NCBI GenBank assembly: GCA_051651625.1
Contig: JBOFSQ010000105.1
Span: 1-47,751 of the forward strand
DNA length: 47,751 bases
Direction of reading: 5' to 3'
Source of the DNA: JBOFSQ01 sp051651625
GTDB taxonomy: Bacteria; Planctomycetota; Planctomycetia; Pirellulales; Thermoguttaceae
Below are positions 40,894 to 47,751 of the stretch, one piece after another. The position numbers were made by a program, and so were the translations under genes. Below the pieces are notes generated by a model that saw only the letters and a list, made by a program, of their open reading frames with translations, did no database searches and was not told the origin of the DNA. Position 1 is the stretch's first letter, and every line of letters starts with the position of its first letter.

Positions 40894-42119
40894 CTACGGC
40901 AACGATACCGCAACACCGTCCTTCACATCACCAAAGCGACAGACAAGTGTCGGATTCGCTGTGACGGATACAGCTCTAACGGAACCATCACCAACTAGGA
41001 ACTGGCATATTCCGGGGTGGGCCGATCCGAACGAGTAAGCATCTGGGTTGTCGCCATTGAAACTTGGGCCTTGCGTGATTGGCCCATTAACCGTTGTGAG
41101 TGCGCGTGCAGCGTGCGGCTCACGCCAATCGTTTCCCGGAACGAAGATGCCGCAGTCCCAAAATTCAGGGCGGCTACCATTCGTTCGGCAACGCCCAACA
41201 TCTTTCGTGTGGACATGCTTCTCACCGAAGAGAAACTGATTGCTAGTCCCATCGCTCAACCAAGAAAAACCATCGCGAGGTTGCCAACTTTGATAAACGG
41301 TATTGTCGTCCTCGTTTCCCGTTCCCGATGCCCTAGCCTGAACATTCGCAACACGAAACGGGCCTTTGTGACGCTGGAAGTTTTCAGGGTTGTACCAGTC
41401 TCCCCAAAAACCACCATCATCACGCAACGATGTCCCATCAGCACGCACACCAACGCTCATCACCATTACATAGTCGCCCAACGGCCCTGCTGGCCAATCA
41501 CCGCTTCTATCACCGAGCCAACCTTCGTAAGTGGCGGATGCAGGCCCATTGCGGCGCGATGGACAGTATAGATACGGAAGTTGCATGGCCAAACGATCTT
41601 CTGCGGTCCATACAGGCACGCCGTTGCCGACTTGATCCTTGTCCTCAAATCGTCCTGACCAAGTCTGATAGCGGAAGCGATCCGTGTTCTTCATGAGTAT
41701 TTCCCAAGCAGCGGTTTGTTCCATAAACGGCGCGAGCATAAACTGCGCAGGTGGACGGCACCTGCCAACCGAAGACGGTGGAAGTCCGTTTCGCGTATCG
41801 TGGAAGTTGTGGACTCCAAGTCCAAGCTGTTTGAGATTGTTGCTACACTGCATTCTAGCTGCTGCTTCTCGTGCGGCTTGTACGGCGGGCAGGAGCAGGG
41901 CGACCAAGACGCCGATGATGGCGATTACCACCAGCAGTTCAACGAGTGTAAAACCACTCCGAGCGCGTCCAGAAAGAATGGAGCGAATGGCGTCGCAGAA
42001 GACGTCCAAGAAAGGAACAGGTTTAGCTGTCTTACCCCCCCCCCCCCCATCTTAACATTGAGCGATTCGTTCGCAAACTGTCGGTTCAGAAAACTGTCGT
42101 TCACTTTGGCGTTGTCCAT
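40894..42119 (-). pseudogene. DUF1559 protein, out of frame at a 14-G tract (possible phase variation)
   Basis: The body (40894-42009) has GFTLVELLVVIAIIGVLVAL, then PAVQAAREAAARMQCSNNLK, and the C-terminal FLVGDGSVRAVSVTANPTLV. The only start in this frame is a TTG at 42009 without a ribosome site. A better start is ATG 42119 (MDNAKVNDSFLNRQFANESL) with AGGA eight bases upstream, but that frame runs into 14 Gs (42035-42048 on the plus strand as C) and then out of frame. With 12 or 15 Gs it would read on as GKTAKPVPFLDVF into the body (about 407 residues). So it is either phase-variable or mis-sequenced at the tract. The 23-bp operator lies 38 bases upstream. Confidence 0.8.
42035..42048. repeat. 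14-base homopolymer (C on plus strand)
   Basis: A run of 14 Cs (Gs on the coding strand) soon after the start of a DUF1559 gene. It is the longest homopolymer noticed in the window. Confidence 0.95.
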
Positions 42120-42157
42120 GATTTTTTCCTTTCGCATCAAGAGACCCAACAACAAAT

Positions 42158-42180
42158 GTGTACGAAACCGTTTCGCACAC
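42158..42180. promoter_or_regulatory. 23-bp palindromic operator candidate
   Basis: GTGTACGAAAC-C-GTTTCGCACAC: 10 of 11 positions pair. It lies between the divergent DUF1559 gene and a GntR-LacI type regulator, close to the DUF1559 start. The form (CGAAAC/GTTTCG) is similar to sites of LacI/GntR proteins. Probably bound by the neighbouring regulator. Confidence 0.6.
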
Positions 42181-42344
42181 GTTTTCGTTTTCAACAATGG
42201 GCAATATCATCGAAGCCCTGCGTGGGATTTTACGGTGATGGTCTTTCATTGTCAAGACACAAAGCAACCGTTTTGAAATAAAGCTGTATAGACAAACTTG
42301 GCAGCGATTGACGAAAGGTCAAACGCCGTTACAATTCCGCCACC

Positions 42345-43493
42345 ATGCCAAAAGTTTCTCCGACCAAAGCAGTTTCCGCCTCGCAGCCTGCTGGCGAGCC
42401 TAAACACCGGCTGATTCGCAAACACCTTCAAGACCTAATTGAATCGGGGTCTGTAGGTGTTGGGCAGCGTCTTCCGACTGAATCGCAGTTGGTGCGGCAG
42501 TTTCACGTTTCGCGTCCTACGGCGGCGAAAGCGTTGAACGAACTGGTTGCGGCTGGAGTTTTGGAACGCAGAGCGGGTGCGGGTTCTTTTGTGTCCACGA
42601 AGTCGCCGCACCTTCGTGAGAGCATGATCGGTCTCCTCATTCCCGGACTGGGTGAGACAGAAATTTTTGAGCCGATTTGCAGTGCCATTGCGAGCCAATG
42701 CCCGCGTCATCATTTGCACCTGTTGTGGAGCGACGCACCGAAACGCGAGGAACAATCGCCAGCCAAACAGGCGTTGGCACTTTGTCAAAAATACGTTGCC
42801 GACAAAGTTTCCGGCGTCTTTTGGGCACCGCTCGAACTCGACAAAACGATGGACGACACAAATCACCAGATCGCCGAAATGCTCCTTCGTGCGAAAATTG
42901 CTATCGTTCTACTCGACCGCGACTTTGAAACATTTCCCAACCGCAGCCGTTTTGATCTGGTTGGTATTAACAATGTGCGAGCAGGTTACATGCAAACGGA
43001 GCATCTTTTGCGGCACGGAGTTCGCAAAGTTGTTTACTTTGCACGCAAACGGTCAGCGGATACAGTCCGGCAGCGGATTATGGGGTTCCACGCCGCCAAA
43101 AACGACTTCGGTTTGCCTGTCAACGAAGATGACGTGGTGTTCGGCGATCCAGTGAGTGCCAAAACAATTCAGGCCATTCTCGCACACGAAACTGAAGCAG
43201 TAGTTTGCGCCAACGACATCACGGCAGCGATTTTGATGCGTTCGCTTCTCGACGCGGGAGTTGCAATTCCGCAAGCGATGCGTGTTGTTGGTCTCGACGA
43301 CGTTCGTTATTCGAGTCTCTTTTCGATTGCGCTTACGACGTTACAACAGCCGTGCCGCGCGATTGGTACGGCGGCGGTTTCGGCTATGGTGCGGCGTTTA
43401 GAAAACCGCCAAGCTCCAGTGTTGGAGTCGGCACTGGACTGCACCTTGCAAGTTCGCGTTTCGTGTGGTTGCCCTCAAGAGAAAATTGAGTAA
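42345..43493 (+). CDS. GntR-HTH/LacI-sensor transcriptional regulator
   Basis: 382 residues. Residues about 20-85 form a GntR winged helix (KHRLIRKHLQDLIESGSVGV, LPTESQLVRQFHVSRPTAAK, GVLERRAGAGSFV), followed by a periplasmic-binding-protein-like sensor domain of LacI type (IGLLIPGLGETE, VVCANDITAAILMRSLLDAG, VVGLDDVRYSSLFSIALTTL). The layout is that of AraR-like regulators, which sense sugars. No ribosome site is visible before the ATG, so translation may be leaderless or use another start. It is divergent from the DUF1559 gene with a palindromic operator between them; autoregulation and control of that gene are likely. Confidence 0.88.
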   Translation: MPKVSPTKAVSASQPAGEPKHRLIRKHLQDLIESGSVGVGQRLPTESQLVRQFHVSRPTAAKALNELVAAGVLERRAGAGSFVSTKSPHLRESMIGLLIPGLGETEIFEPICSAIASQCPRHHLHLLWSDAPKREEQSPAKQALALCQKYVADKVSGVFWAPLELDKTMDDTNHQIAEMLLRAKIAIVLLDRDFETFPNRSRFDLVGINNVRAGYMQTEHLLRHGVRKVVYFARKRSADTVRQRIMGFHAAKNDFGLPVNEDDVVFGDPVSAKTIQAILAHETEAVVCANDITAAILMRSLLDAGVAIPQAMRVVGLDDVRYSSLFSIALTTLQQPCRAIGTAAVSAMVRRLENRQAPVLESALDCTLQVRVSCGCPQEKIE

Positions 43494-43638
43494 TCTAGCG
43501 GGACTACGAATTTCTCAAGCCAAGACCTGCTCCCTCTCTTGCCGTTTTTTGTAGACTCGGTATACTCTGCCGCAAATCGGTTTGAAGATTTCCCAAGTTT
43601 TCCTCTCTTCTATTGCCTCATTGATGTTCGGAGCGACA

Positions 43639-43824
43639 ATGCCTAAGATTCTCTGCATCGCATCGCTGGCGATTTCTGGTCTCTTGGCCGTTCTATTTCT
43701 CGCTGACCTCGTCAGCGGTTTTCCGTTTGGTAAAGCCGGCGGGATTCTGATGAATCTCACGTTCATCGCCTCATCGGGCGGCCTCGCTGCATACAGCTAC
43801 TTCACGCTGCTCGAACAGCGGTGA
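43639..43824 (+). CDS. Small membrane protein
   Basis: 61 residues, start MPKILCIASLAISGLLAVLF at 43639 with GGAG five bases upstream; an ATG 57 bases earlier lacks a site. Two predicted membrane helices (ILCIASLAISGLLAVLFLAD and GILMNLTFIASSGGLAAYSY) separated by LVSGFPFGKAG. Similar tiny proteins occur widely in planctomycetes, but I cannot name a function. It stands alone; family C repeat follows five bases after the stop. Confidence 0.75.
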   Translation: MPKILCIASLAISGLLAVLFLADLVSGFPFGKAGGILMNLTFIASSGGLAAYSYFTLLEQR

Positions 43825-43828
43825 TGCT

Positions 43829-43950
43829 TGTTCGGAAACTTGGCTGCGGTTCGGCATAGCCGAACCCTCCAAACGCCGTGCGGCGTATGGCTGGAGGGTT
43901 CGGCTATGCCGAACCGGCATTACCGTCTGGTTTGGCATAGCCGAACCAGA
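43829..43950. repeat. Family C palindromic repeat, one and a half copies
   Basis: TTGTTCGGAAACTTGG, then GGTTCGGCATAGCCGAACC, an inner stem GCCGTGCGGC, the opposite arm, and an additional half copy GGTTTGGCATAGCCGAACC. It lies between convergent genes. Confidence 0.88.
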
Positions 43951-43951
43951 A

Positions 43952-45325
43952 TCACTCTTCCCGAAACGCAAACAAATTCTTTGCCGTCGCCACGAACAGC
44001 ATCTTGCCGACCGCGACGGGCGAAGTCGTGATCGGTGCGCCAAGGGCGACTTCGTGCAGAAGTTTTTTCTCACGCGACGCGGCGAAAATCAGAAGGTCGC
44101 CGCTGGCGGTGCCGACGTACAACTTTCCGTCCGCGACGAGTCCGCCGCCCCAGATCGCGCCCATTGCGTCGTGCGTCCAAAAGAGTTCGCCGGTTTTTGC
44201 GTCGAGACAGTGAACGACGCCCGAAAAGTCGCACGCCCAAACAATCCCGTCCGCGACGACAACGCTCGCAATCGTCCGGTGAAACTTGTCCTCAAAGTCT
44301 TTCGACAGCGGATCGCGTCCTTCGTACTTCCACCGAACGCGCGGCTGCACGTTGTCAATGTCTGCAATGTCGTAACACCAGAGCACCGACGGCCCTTCGC
44401 CGCTTTCGGGGTCTTGTCCCATCGGCAGAAATACGCTCCCTTCAGCGACGACGGGCGTTGCGACAATCGTGTTGCGGTCGCCCGCGCCGTGACCCTTCCA
44501 AACGGTGTTCGGAAGATTGCCGTCGATCCTGAAAAGTTGTTTGCCCGCCTGCGTGAAACCGTAGAGAAATCCGTCGCCCGCACCGAACAGCAGCGTCTCG
44601 CTCGCGGCGTCCCAAGCGGGACTCGACCACTGCCCATCGAGAATCTTGTCGCCGGGAGATGCGTTGCTCCAAACGAGTTCGCCACTGTTTTTGTTGAACG
44701 CAACGAGCGACGGCGCGGACGGATTGACAACAGTTTTGTCGTCGGCACCGACACCGTTTGACGTTCCGCTCACGACCAAATCGCCGACGACGAGCGGACT
44801 CGAAGATGTCATGCAGTGCGGAACGACGCCGAGTTTTTCGATCATATCGAACGACCACAACTTGCTCCCATCGACGACCGAGAGCGCAGCGACCTCGCCG
44901 CGATTTGTCGCGATCCAGAGCCGTTCGCCTTCGACGCACGCATTTGAACAGATGCCTTGTTCGGGCCAGTCGATAGCGGTGTCTTCGAGTTTTGGCGACG
45001 AGTATTGCCACAACATTTTTCCGCTTTCGCGGTCAAACGCAAGTAACACGCCGAGATCGACCGACTTCGGAAACTGCGGATCATATCCGCCTTTGTTGTT
45101 GGTGGCAACGAAGACGCGATCACCAGCGACGACGGGCGTGCCGTAAGTTGTGTCGCCGAGCGGCGCAACCCACGCGACACCGCGAACCGTGTCGCCGCCG
45201 AGCCACTTCCCAGCTCGACGTTCAAACTTACCGGCCACAATTTGGACCGGAAGATCAGTTGCGTCGTTGGCGACGTTGTTCCGCGTGGTGACAGCGAGAA
45301 TGCAAAGCAAGAAGAGTGAAAGCAT
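43952..45325 (-). CDS. PQQ-like beta-propeller protein, exported
   Basis: 457 residues, start MLSLFLLCILAVTTRNNVAN at 45325 with a signal peptide. Many WD/PQQ-type blades are visible: GDRVFVATNN, GVLLAFDRESGKMLWQY, GEVAALSVVDGSKLWSF, PSLVAFNKNSGELVWSN, GVVHCLDAKTGELFWTHD, GKLYVGTASGDLLIF. Such proteins are common in planctomycetes, often as outer-surface or periplasmic proteins; an enzyme role cannot be claimed as no PQQ-binding dehydrogenase residues are evident. The upstream in-frame residues (PLAYASRSDS) come from a family B repeat. Confidence 0.85.
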   Translation of the reverse strand: MLSLFLLCILAVTTRNNVANDATDLPVQIVAGKFERRAGKWLGGDTVRGVAWVAPLGDTTYGTPVVAGDRVFVATNNKGGYDPQFPKSVDLGVLLAFDRESGKMLWQYSSPKLEDTAIDWPEQGICSNACVEGERLWIATNRGEVAALSVVDGSKLWSFDMIEKLGVVPHCMTSSSPLVVGDLVVSGTSNGVGADDKTVVNPSAPSLVAFNKNSGELVWSNASPGDKILDGQWSSPAWDAASETLLFGAGDGFLYGFTQAGKQLFRIDGNLPNTVWKGHGAGDRNTIVATPVVAEGSVFLPMGQDPESGEGPSVLWCYDIADIDNVQPRVRWKYEGRDPLSKDFEDKFHRTIASVVVADGIVWACDFSGVVHCLDAKTGELFWTHDAMGAIWGGGLVADGKLYVGTASGDLLIFAASREKKLLHEVALGAPITTSPVAVGKMLFVATAKNLFAFREE

Positions 45326-45342
45326 AGGAGTCAGAACGAGTG

Positions 45343-45401
45343 AATCAGAGCGGGAAGCGTAAGCGAGTGGCACAAATCAGAACACGAAGCCTAAGCGAGT
45401 G
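45343..45401 (+). repeat. Two family B repeats upstream of the PQQ-propeller gene
   Basis: Copies at 45343-45369 and 45375-45401. They lie just upstream of the propeller gene, where its promoter would be. Confidence 0.85.
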
Positions 45402-45446
45402 CCAAAAGTGGACGCGATGTGAACGGTTACACAGTGAAACCGGAAT

Positions 45447-47432
45447 TCACCTCACCGGCTCCACGACAAAAATCTCTTCGGCGGGGATCAAGTGGTGGTA
45501 GATGAACGCCTGTTCGCGGTCGTCGGCGGCGACGACGTTGACAACTTTTTCGCGCCCATCAACGCCGAAAACCGCTTCGAGTTTGAGCGAACGAACGCCG
45601 CCGCGTTCGGTGCCTTTGTATGTCACCTTGAACGTCGCTTCGTTTGCGTCGGCGGCGATAGTTGTACTGTCGATGCTGAAAAACTTCGCGTCACTCTCCG
45701 CGACACGGATGCGAACCTCTCCCGCAAAACCATCTAGTCGAAAAACGCGAACCGTGAGCGGCTGCGTCTTCGACATGAGAAAGTTGAGATTCGACGATGT
45801 TGTGTAGAGCGAACAAGTCGGCAGTGGCGGTGCGATTAGGACGCGATAACCGTAGTCGTCGCCGCACGACGAATCCGCACCGAAAATCCGCACGGTGTAA
45901 ACGCCCGTCGCGGGAAGCGTCGCAAGAATGTATGGGTCGGCGTGGTGCGTCTCAAGGCCGATGTTCGGGCCGGACGAGTCCGCGCGGTCGTCGTTTGCAG
46001 CGACGATTTTACCCGTCGCGTCAACGATTTCTGCCGTTGCGTCGAGACTCGAACCGAGTCGCCGCGCAGCGACATCGATCACAACACTCTCGCCTTCTTT
46101 GCCGTCGAACGAAAACTCGTCAACTTCGCCCGCCGTTTCGATCACGCCACTTGCGACGACAGGCAGCGTCGATGTTGTCGCTCGCTTACGCTTCCCGCTC
46201 TGATTAACTTCTCCCACACCTTCTCCGTCATTCCCGCCGAGTACGCGGGAATGACGGAGCATAGCGTCCGCAAGTTCGCCAACCGTGAGACGGTAAACAA
46301 AATCTTCGCGTCCGCGAAATACCGAGTCGGTAACGATGACGGTGTAGACGCCGCTCTCACCAACTTCGTAGACGATGAGCGGGTCAGGGTCGTTTCGATA
46401 CGACGACGCCTCGGCGACGAGTTTTCCGCTTGGATCGTGGAGTGCGATTGCGGCTTGAAACCACCCCGGCACGGCGTCGGCGAGATACGGAACGAGCGAC
46501 CGCGCCGCAACATCGAGAACGATTTTTGTTCCGGCCTCGGCGCGAAATGTAAGCCTGTCAACATCGCCGCTGCGAATTTGTCCGCTAAAGACAACCGGCA
46601 GCGACTGCGGCGGAAGTTCACGCCACGTCCACGCAATTTCGCTACCGCTGACGACATTGCCGAACGTGTTCATCATTCGGCGCGGGTTCCACGCCTCGCT
46701 TTTGTGGAGCGTTTCGGACGCAACGTCGTTCGGCTCCTGTTCGCAAACCTCTTTAATGTCGCCGACAACGAACGTCACCGGCGGTGCCGTCCCGCGCTGC
46801 GTGACGATGCGTAGTTCGCGGCGTCCGATGGCGGCGTCGGAATCTATTGTCACTTCGAGCATCAATCCTTGGGCGAGTGCCTCTTTCGGACGGCGGTCGT
46901 TTCGCGGTGCAAAGTATTCGTAGAAGACGAGCTGCAAACCGTCGGCGGTTGGCGATTCCAGTTCGCGGAGGTACGGATACCGACGAACGAGCTGCGAAAA
47001 CGTCGGCACTTCAACGACTTGCGTTGCGGTGTCTTTCGTTGCGTCGGTTTTCGTACCGGCGTCTTTGTTTCCGTTGTCTTTTGGTTTTTCTTTTTTCTCT
47101 TCGCGCCTTTCGCGCGGTGCGGCGTCGTCTTGTCCGGTGAAGCGTCGCGCGGCGGCGGTGAACTCTTGACGAATCACGTTTCGCTGATCGGCATCGTTAA
47201 CGAACATCGACGGATAACTATCGACGATCCGGCAGTGAACTCCACTCCCAGAGACGAACGCACCAGTCGCCCGCGAAACCTGTTTGCCGCAGACGAGAAC
47301 CCGCACCGTCGTCCCGCGCTGGCCGCCAGTCGGATAGAGATAACCGACCCGCACCTCCGACGCCGCCTGCTGCGCAAGTAACGGAGAAGTCGCAAACACC
47401 AACACCAAAATCATCACAAAAATGCGCGGCAT
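45447..47432 (-). CDS. Secreted PPC-domain protein with in-frame repeat insertion
   Basis: 661 residues. Signal peptide MPRIFVMILVLVFATSPLLA with GGGAGG upstream. An N-terminal planctomycete-type domain (VRVGYLYPTGGQRGTTVRVL), a charged linker (EKKEKPKDNGNKDAGTKTD), then beta-sandwich PPC (pre-peptidase C-terminal) domains: DRLTFRAEAGTKIVLDVAAR..GVYTVIVTDS and EVDEFSFDGKEGESVVIDVA..GVYTVRIFGAD. Family A and family B repeats are inserted in frame at about residues 391-419 (LRHSRVLGGN and NQSGKRKRA), between the two PPC domains. Function unknown; probably a cell-surface or extracellular protein. Confidence 0.82.
   Translation of the reverse strand: MPRIFVMILVLVFATSPLLAQQAASEVRVGYLYPTGGQRGTTVRVLVCGKQVSRATGAFVSGSGVHCRIVDSYPSMFVNDADQRNVIRQEFTAAARRFTGQDDAAPRERREEKKEKPKDNGNKDAGTKTDATKDTATQVVEVPTFSQLVRRYPYLRELESPTADGLQLVFYEYFAPRNDRRPKEALAQGLMLEVTIDSDAAIGRRELRIVTQRGTAPPVTFVVGDIKEVCEQEPNDVASETLHKSEAWNPRRMMNTFGNVVSGSEIAWTWRELPPQSLPVVFSGQIRSGDVDRLTFRAEAGTKIVLDVAARSLVPYLADAVPGWFQAAIALHDPSGKLVAEASSYRNDPDPLIVYEVGESGVYTVIVTDSVFRGREDFVYRLTVGELADAMLRHSRVLGGNDGEGVGEVNQSGKRKRATTSTLPVVASGVIETAGEVDEFSFDGKEGESVVIDVAARRLGSSLDATAEIVDATGKIVAANDDRADSSGPNIGLETHHADPYILATLPATGVYTVRIFGADSSCGDDYGYRVLIAPPLPTCSLYTTSSNLNFLMSKTQPLTVRVFRLDGFAGEVRIRVAESDAKFFSIDSTTIAADANEATFKVTYKGTERGGVRSLKLEAVFGVDGREKVVNVVAADDREQAFIYHHLIPAEEIFVVEPVR
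46179..46256 (-). repeat. Family A and B repeats in frame in the PPC-domain gene
   Basis: Family B at 46179-46205 and family A at 46226-46256. They are translated and keep the frame open. Confidence 0.9.
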
Positions 47433-47482
47433 TGAAAACCTCCCTGATGCTCAAAAAGTGTTCGTGTCAACCGGTGCTTCAA

Positions 47483-47751
47483 GCGGTGGGTTTACACGGG
47501 TGTAGTAAAATTTAGTTGCGGGCGTGAATGACGTATTTTGCCCCAAAGGGGCAGCAAGAGCTTAGCCGTGGGTGAGCGGAGCGAACCCACGGTACGGAAG
47601 CCCCAAAATCCTGAAAGCCCCAACGGGGCGCAAGAATTGAACCGCGTACACAACTCTTACGCCCCGTTGGGGCTACGGATTTTGTTGTGGATGCGTACCG
47701 TGGGTTCGCGGAATACCGCTCACCCACGGCTAAGTTCTATCGCCCCGTTGG
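47483..47751. repeat. Family D palindromic repeat block (right edge)
   Basis: Same layout as at 6962-7250: TACACGGGTGTAGTAAA, CCCCAAAGGGGC, TTAGCCGTGGGTGAGCGG, CCCCAACGGGGCG in both orientations and the closing inverted arm. It runs off the window edge. No gene seen. Confidence 0.88.

Noticed and set aside
41925..42197. Separate 90-residue protein upstream of the second DUF1559 gene
   Set aside because: Better explained as the N-terminus of the DUF1559 gene read out of frame after the G tract.

Overview
The window looks like chromosome from a planctomycete (Planctomycetota, probably Pirellulales; inferred). Pointers are two DUF1559 pseudopilin-like proteins, a transthyretin-like lipoprotein, PQQ-propeller and PPC-domain secreted proteins, a planctomycete-style integrase, and very many short palindromic repeats between and inside genes. 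Most genes lie on the minus strand and start from visible Shine-Dalgarno sites.

Region by region: 1-658 is a type I-C CRISPR array (10 repeats, running off the left edge) transcribed leftwards from a repeat-rich leader. 1344-9528 is a complete I-C cas operon, cas3-cas5-cas8c(-cas11c)-cas7-cas4-cas1-cas2. 9944-12571 holds a frameshifted secreted protein, a phosphotriesterase-family hydrolase and leuD. 12756-20813 is housekeeping: rpmG, recJ, a D-tagatose 3-epimerase-like enzyme, mutL, rlmN-like, punA, a DUF151 nuclease and tRNA-Arg(TCT). 20794-27966 is a 7.2 kb integrative element inserted in the 3' end of that tRNA, with tyrosine integrase, prim-pol/RecA-like replication protein, two excisionase-like HTH proteins, small unknowns and an HTH protein, bounded by 26-bp direct repeats. 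28068-38659 holds a sugar transporter, an McrBC restriction pair, a broken Rpn-type nuclease gene, a GH32 fructan/sucrose hydrolase, a PIN-domain pair and an AAA-ATPase/PD-(D/E)XK protein. 38753-47432 holds a lipoprotein, two DUF1559 genes, a GntR-LacI regulator with a probable operator, a small membrane protein, a PQQ-propeller protein and a PPC-domain protein.

The most striking observations are: (1) the integrative element is built so that integration cuts the integrase gene. Joining the two ends in silico gives one open frame in which about 98 extra C-terminal residues, encoded at the far end of the element, replace the last six residues and stop codon read from the host tRNA. (2) One DUF1559 gene has a 14-G tract just after its best start codon that puts it out of frame, like a phase-variable switch. 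(3) Several repeat families have spread everywhere, including in frame inside mutL and a PPC-domain protein, and one copy supplies the stop codon of recJ. (4) The element carries a 45-bp near-perfect inverted repeat and iteron-like motifs. (5) A strong internal ribosome site inside cas8c marks a likely Cas11c start. The window mixes immunity (I-C, McrBC), mobile DNA, a possible toxin-antitoxin pair and core genes.
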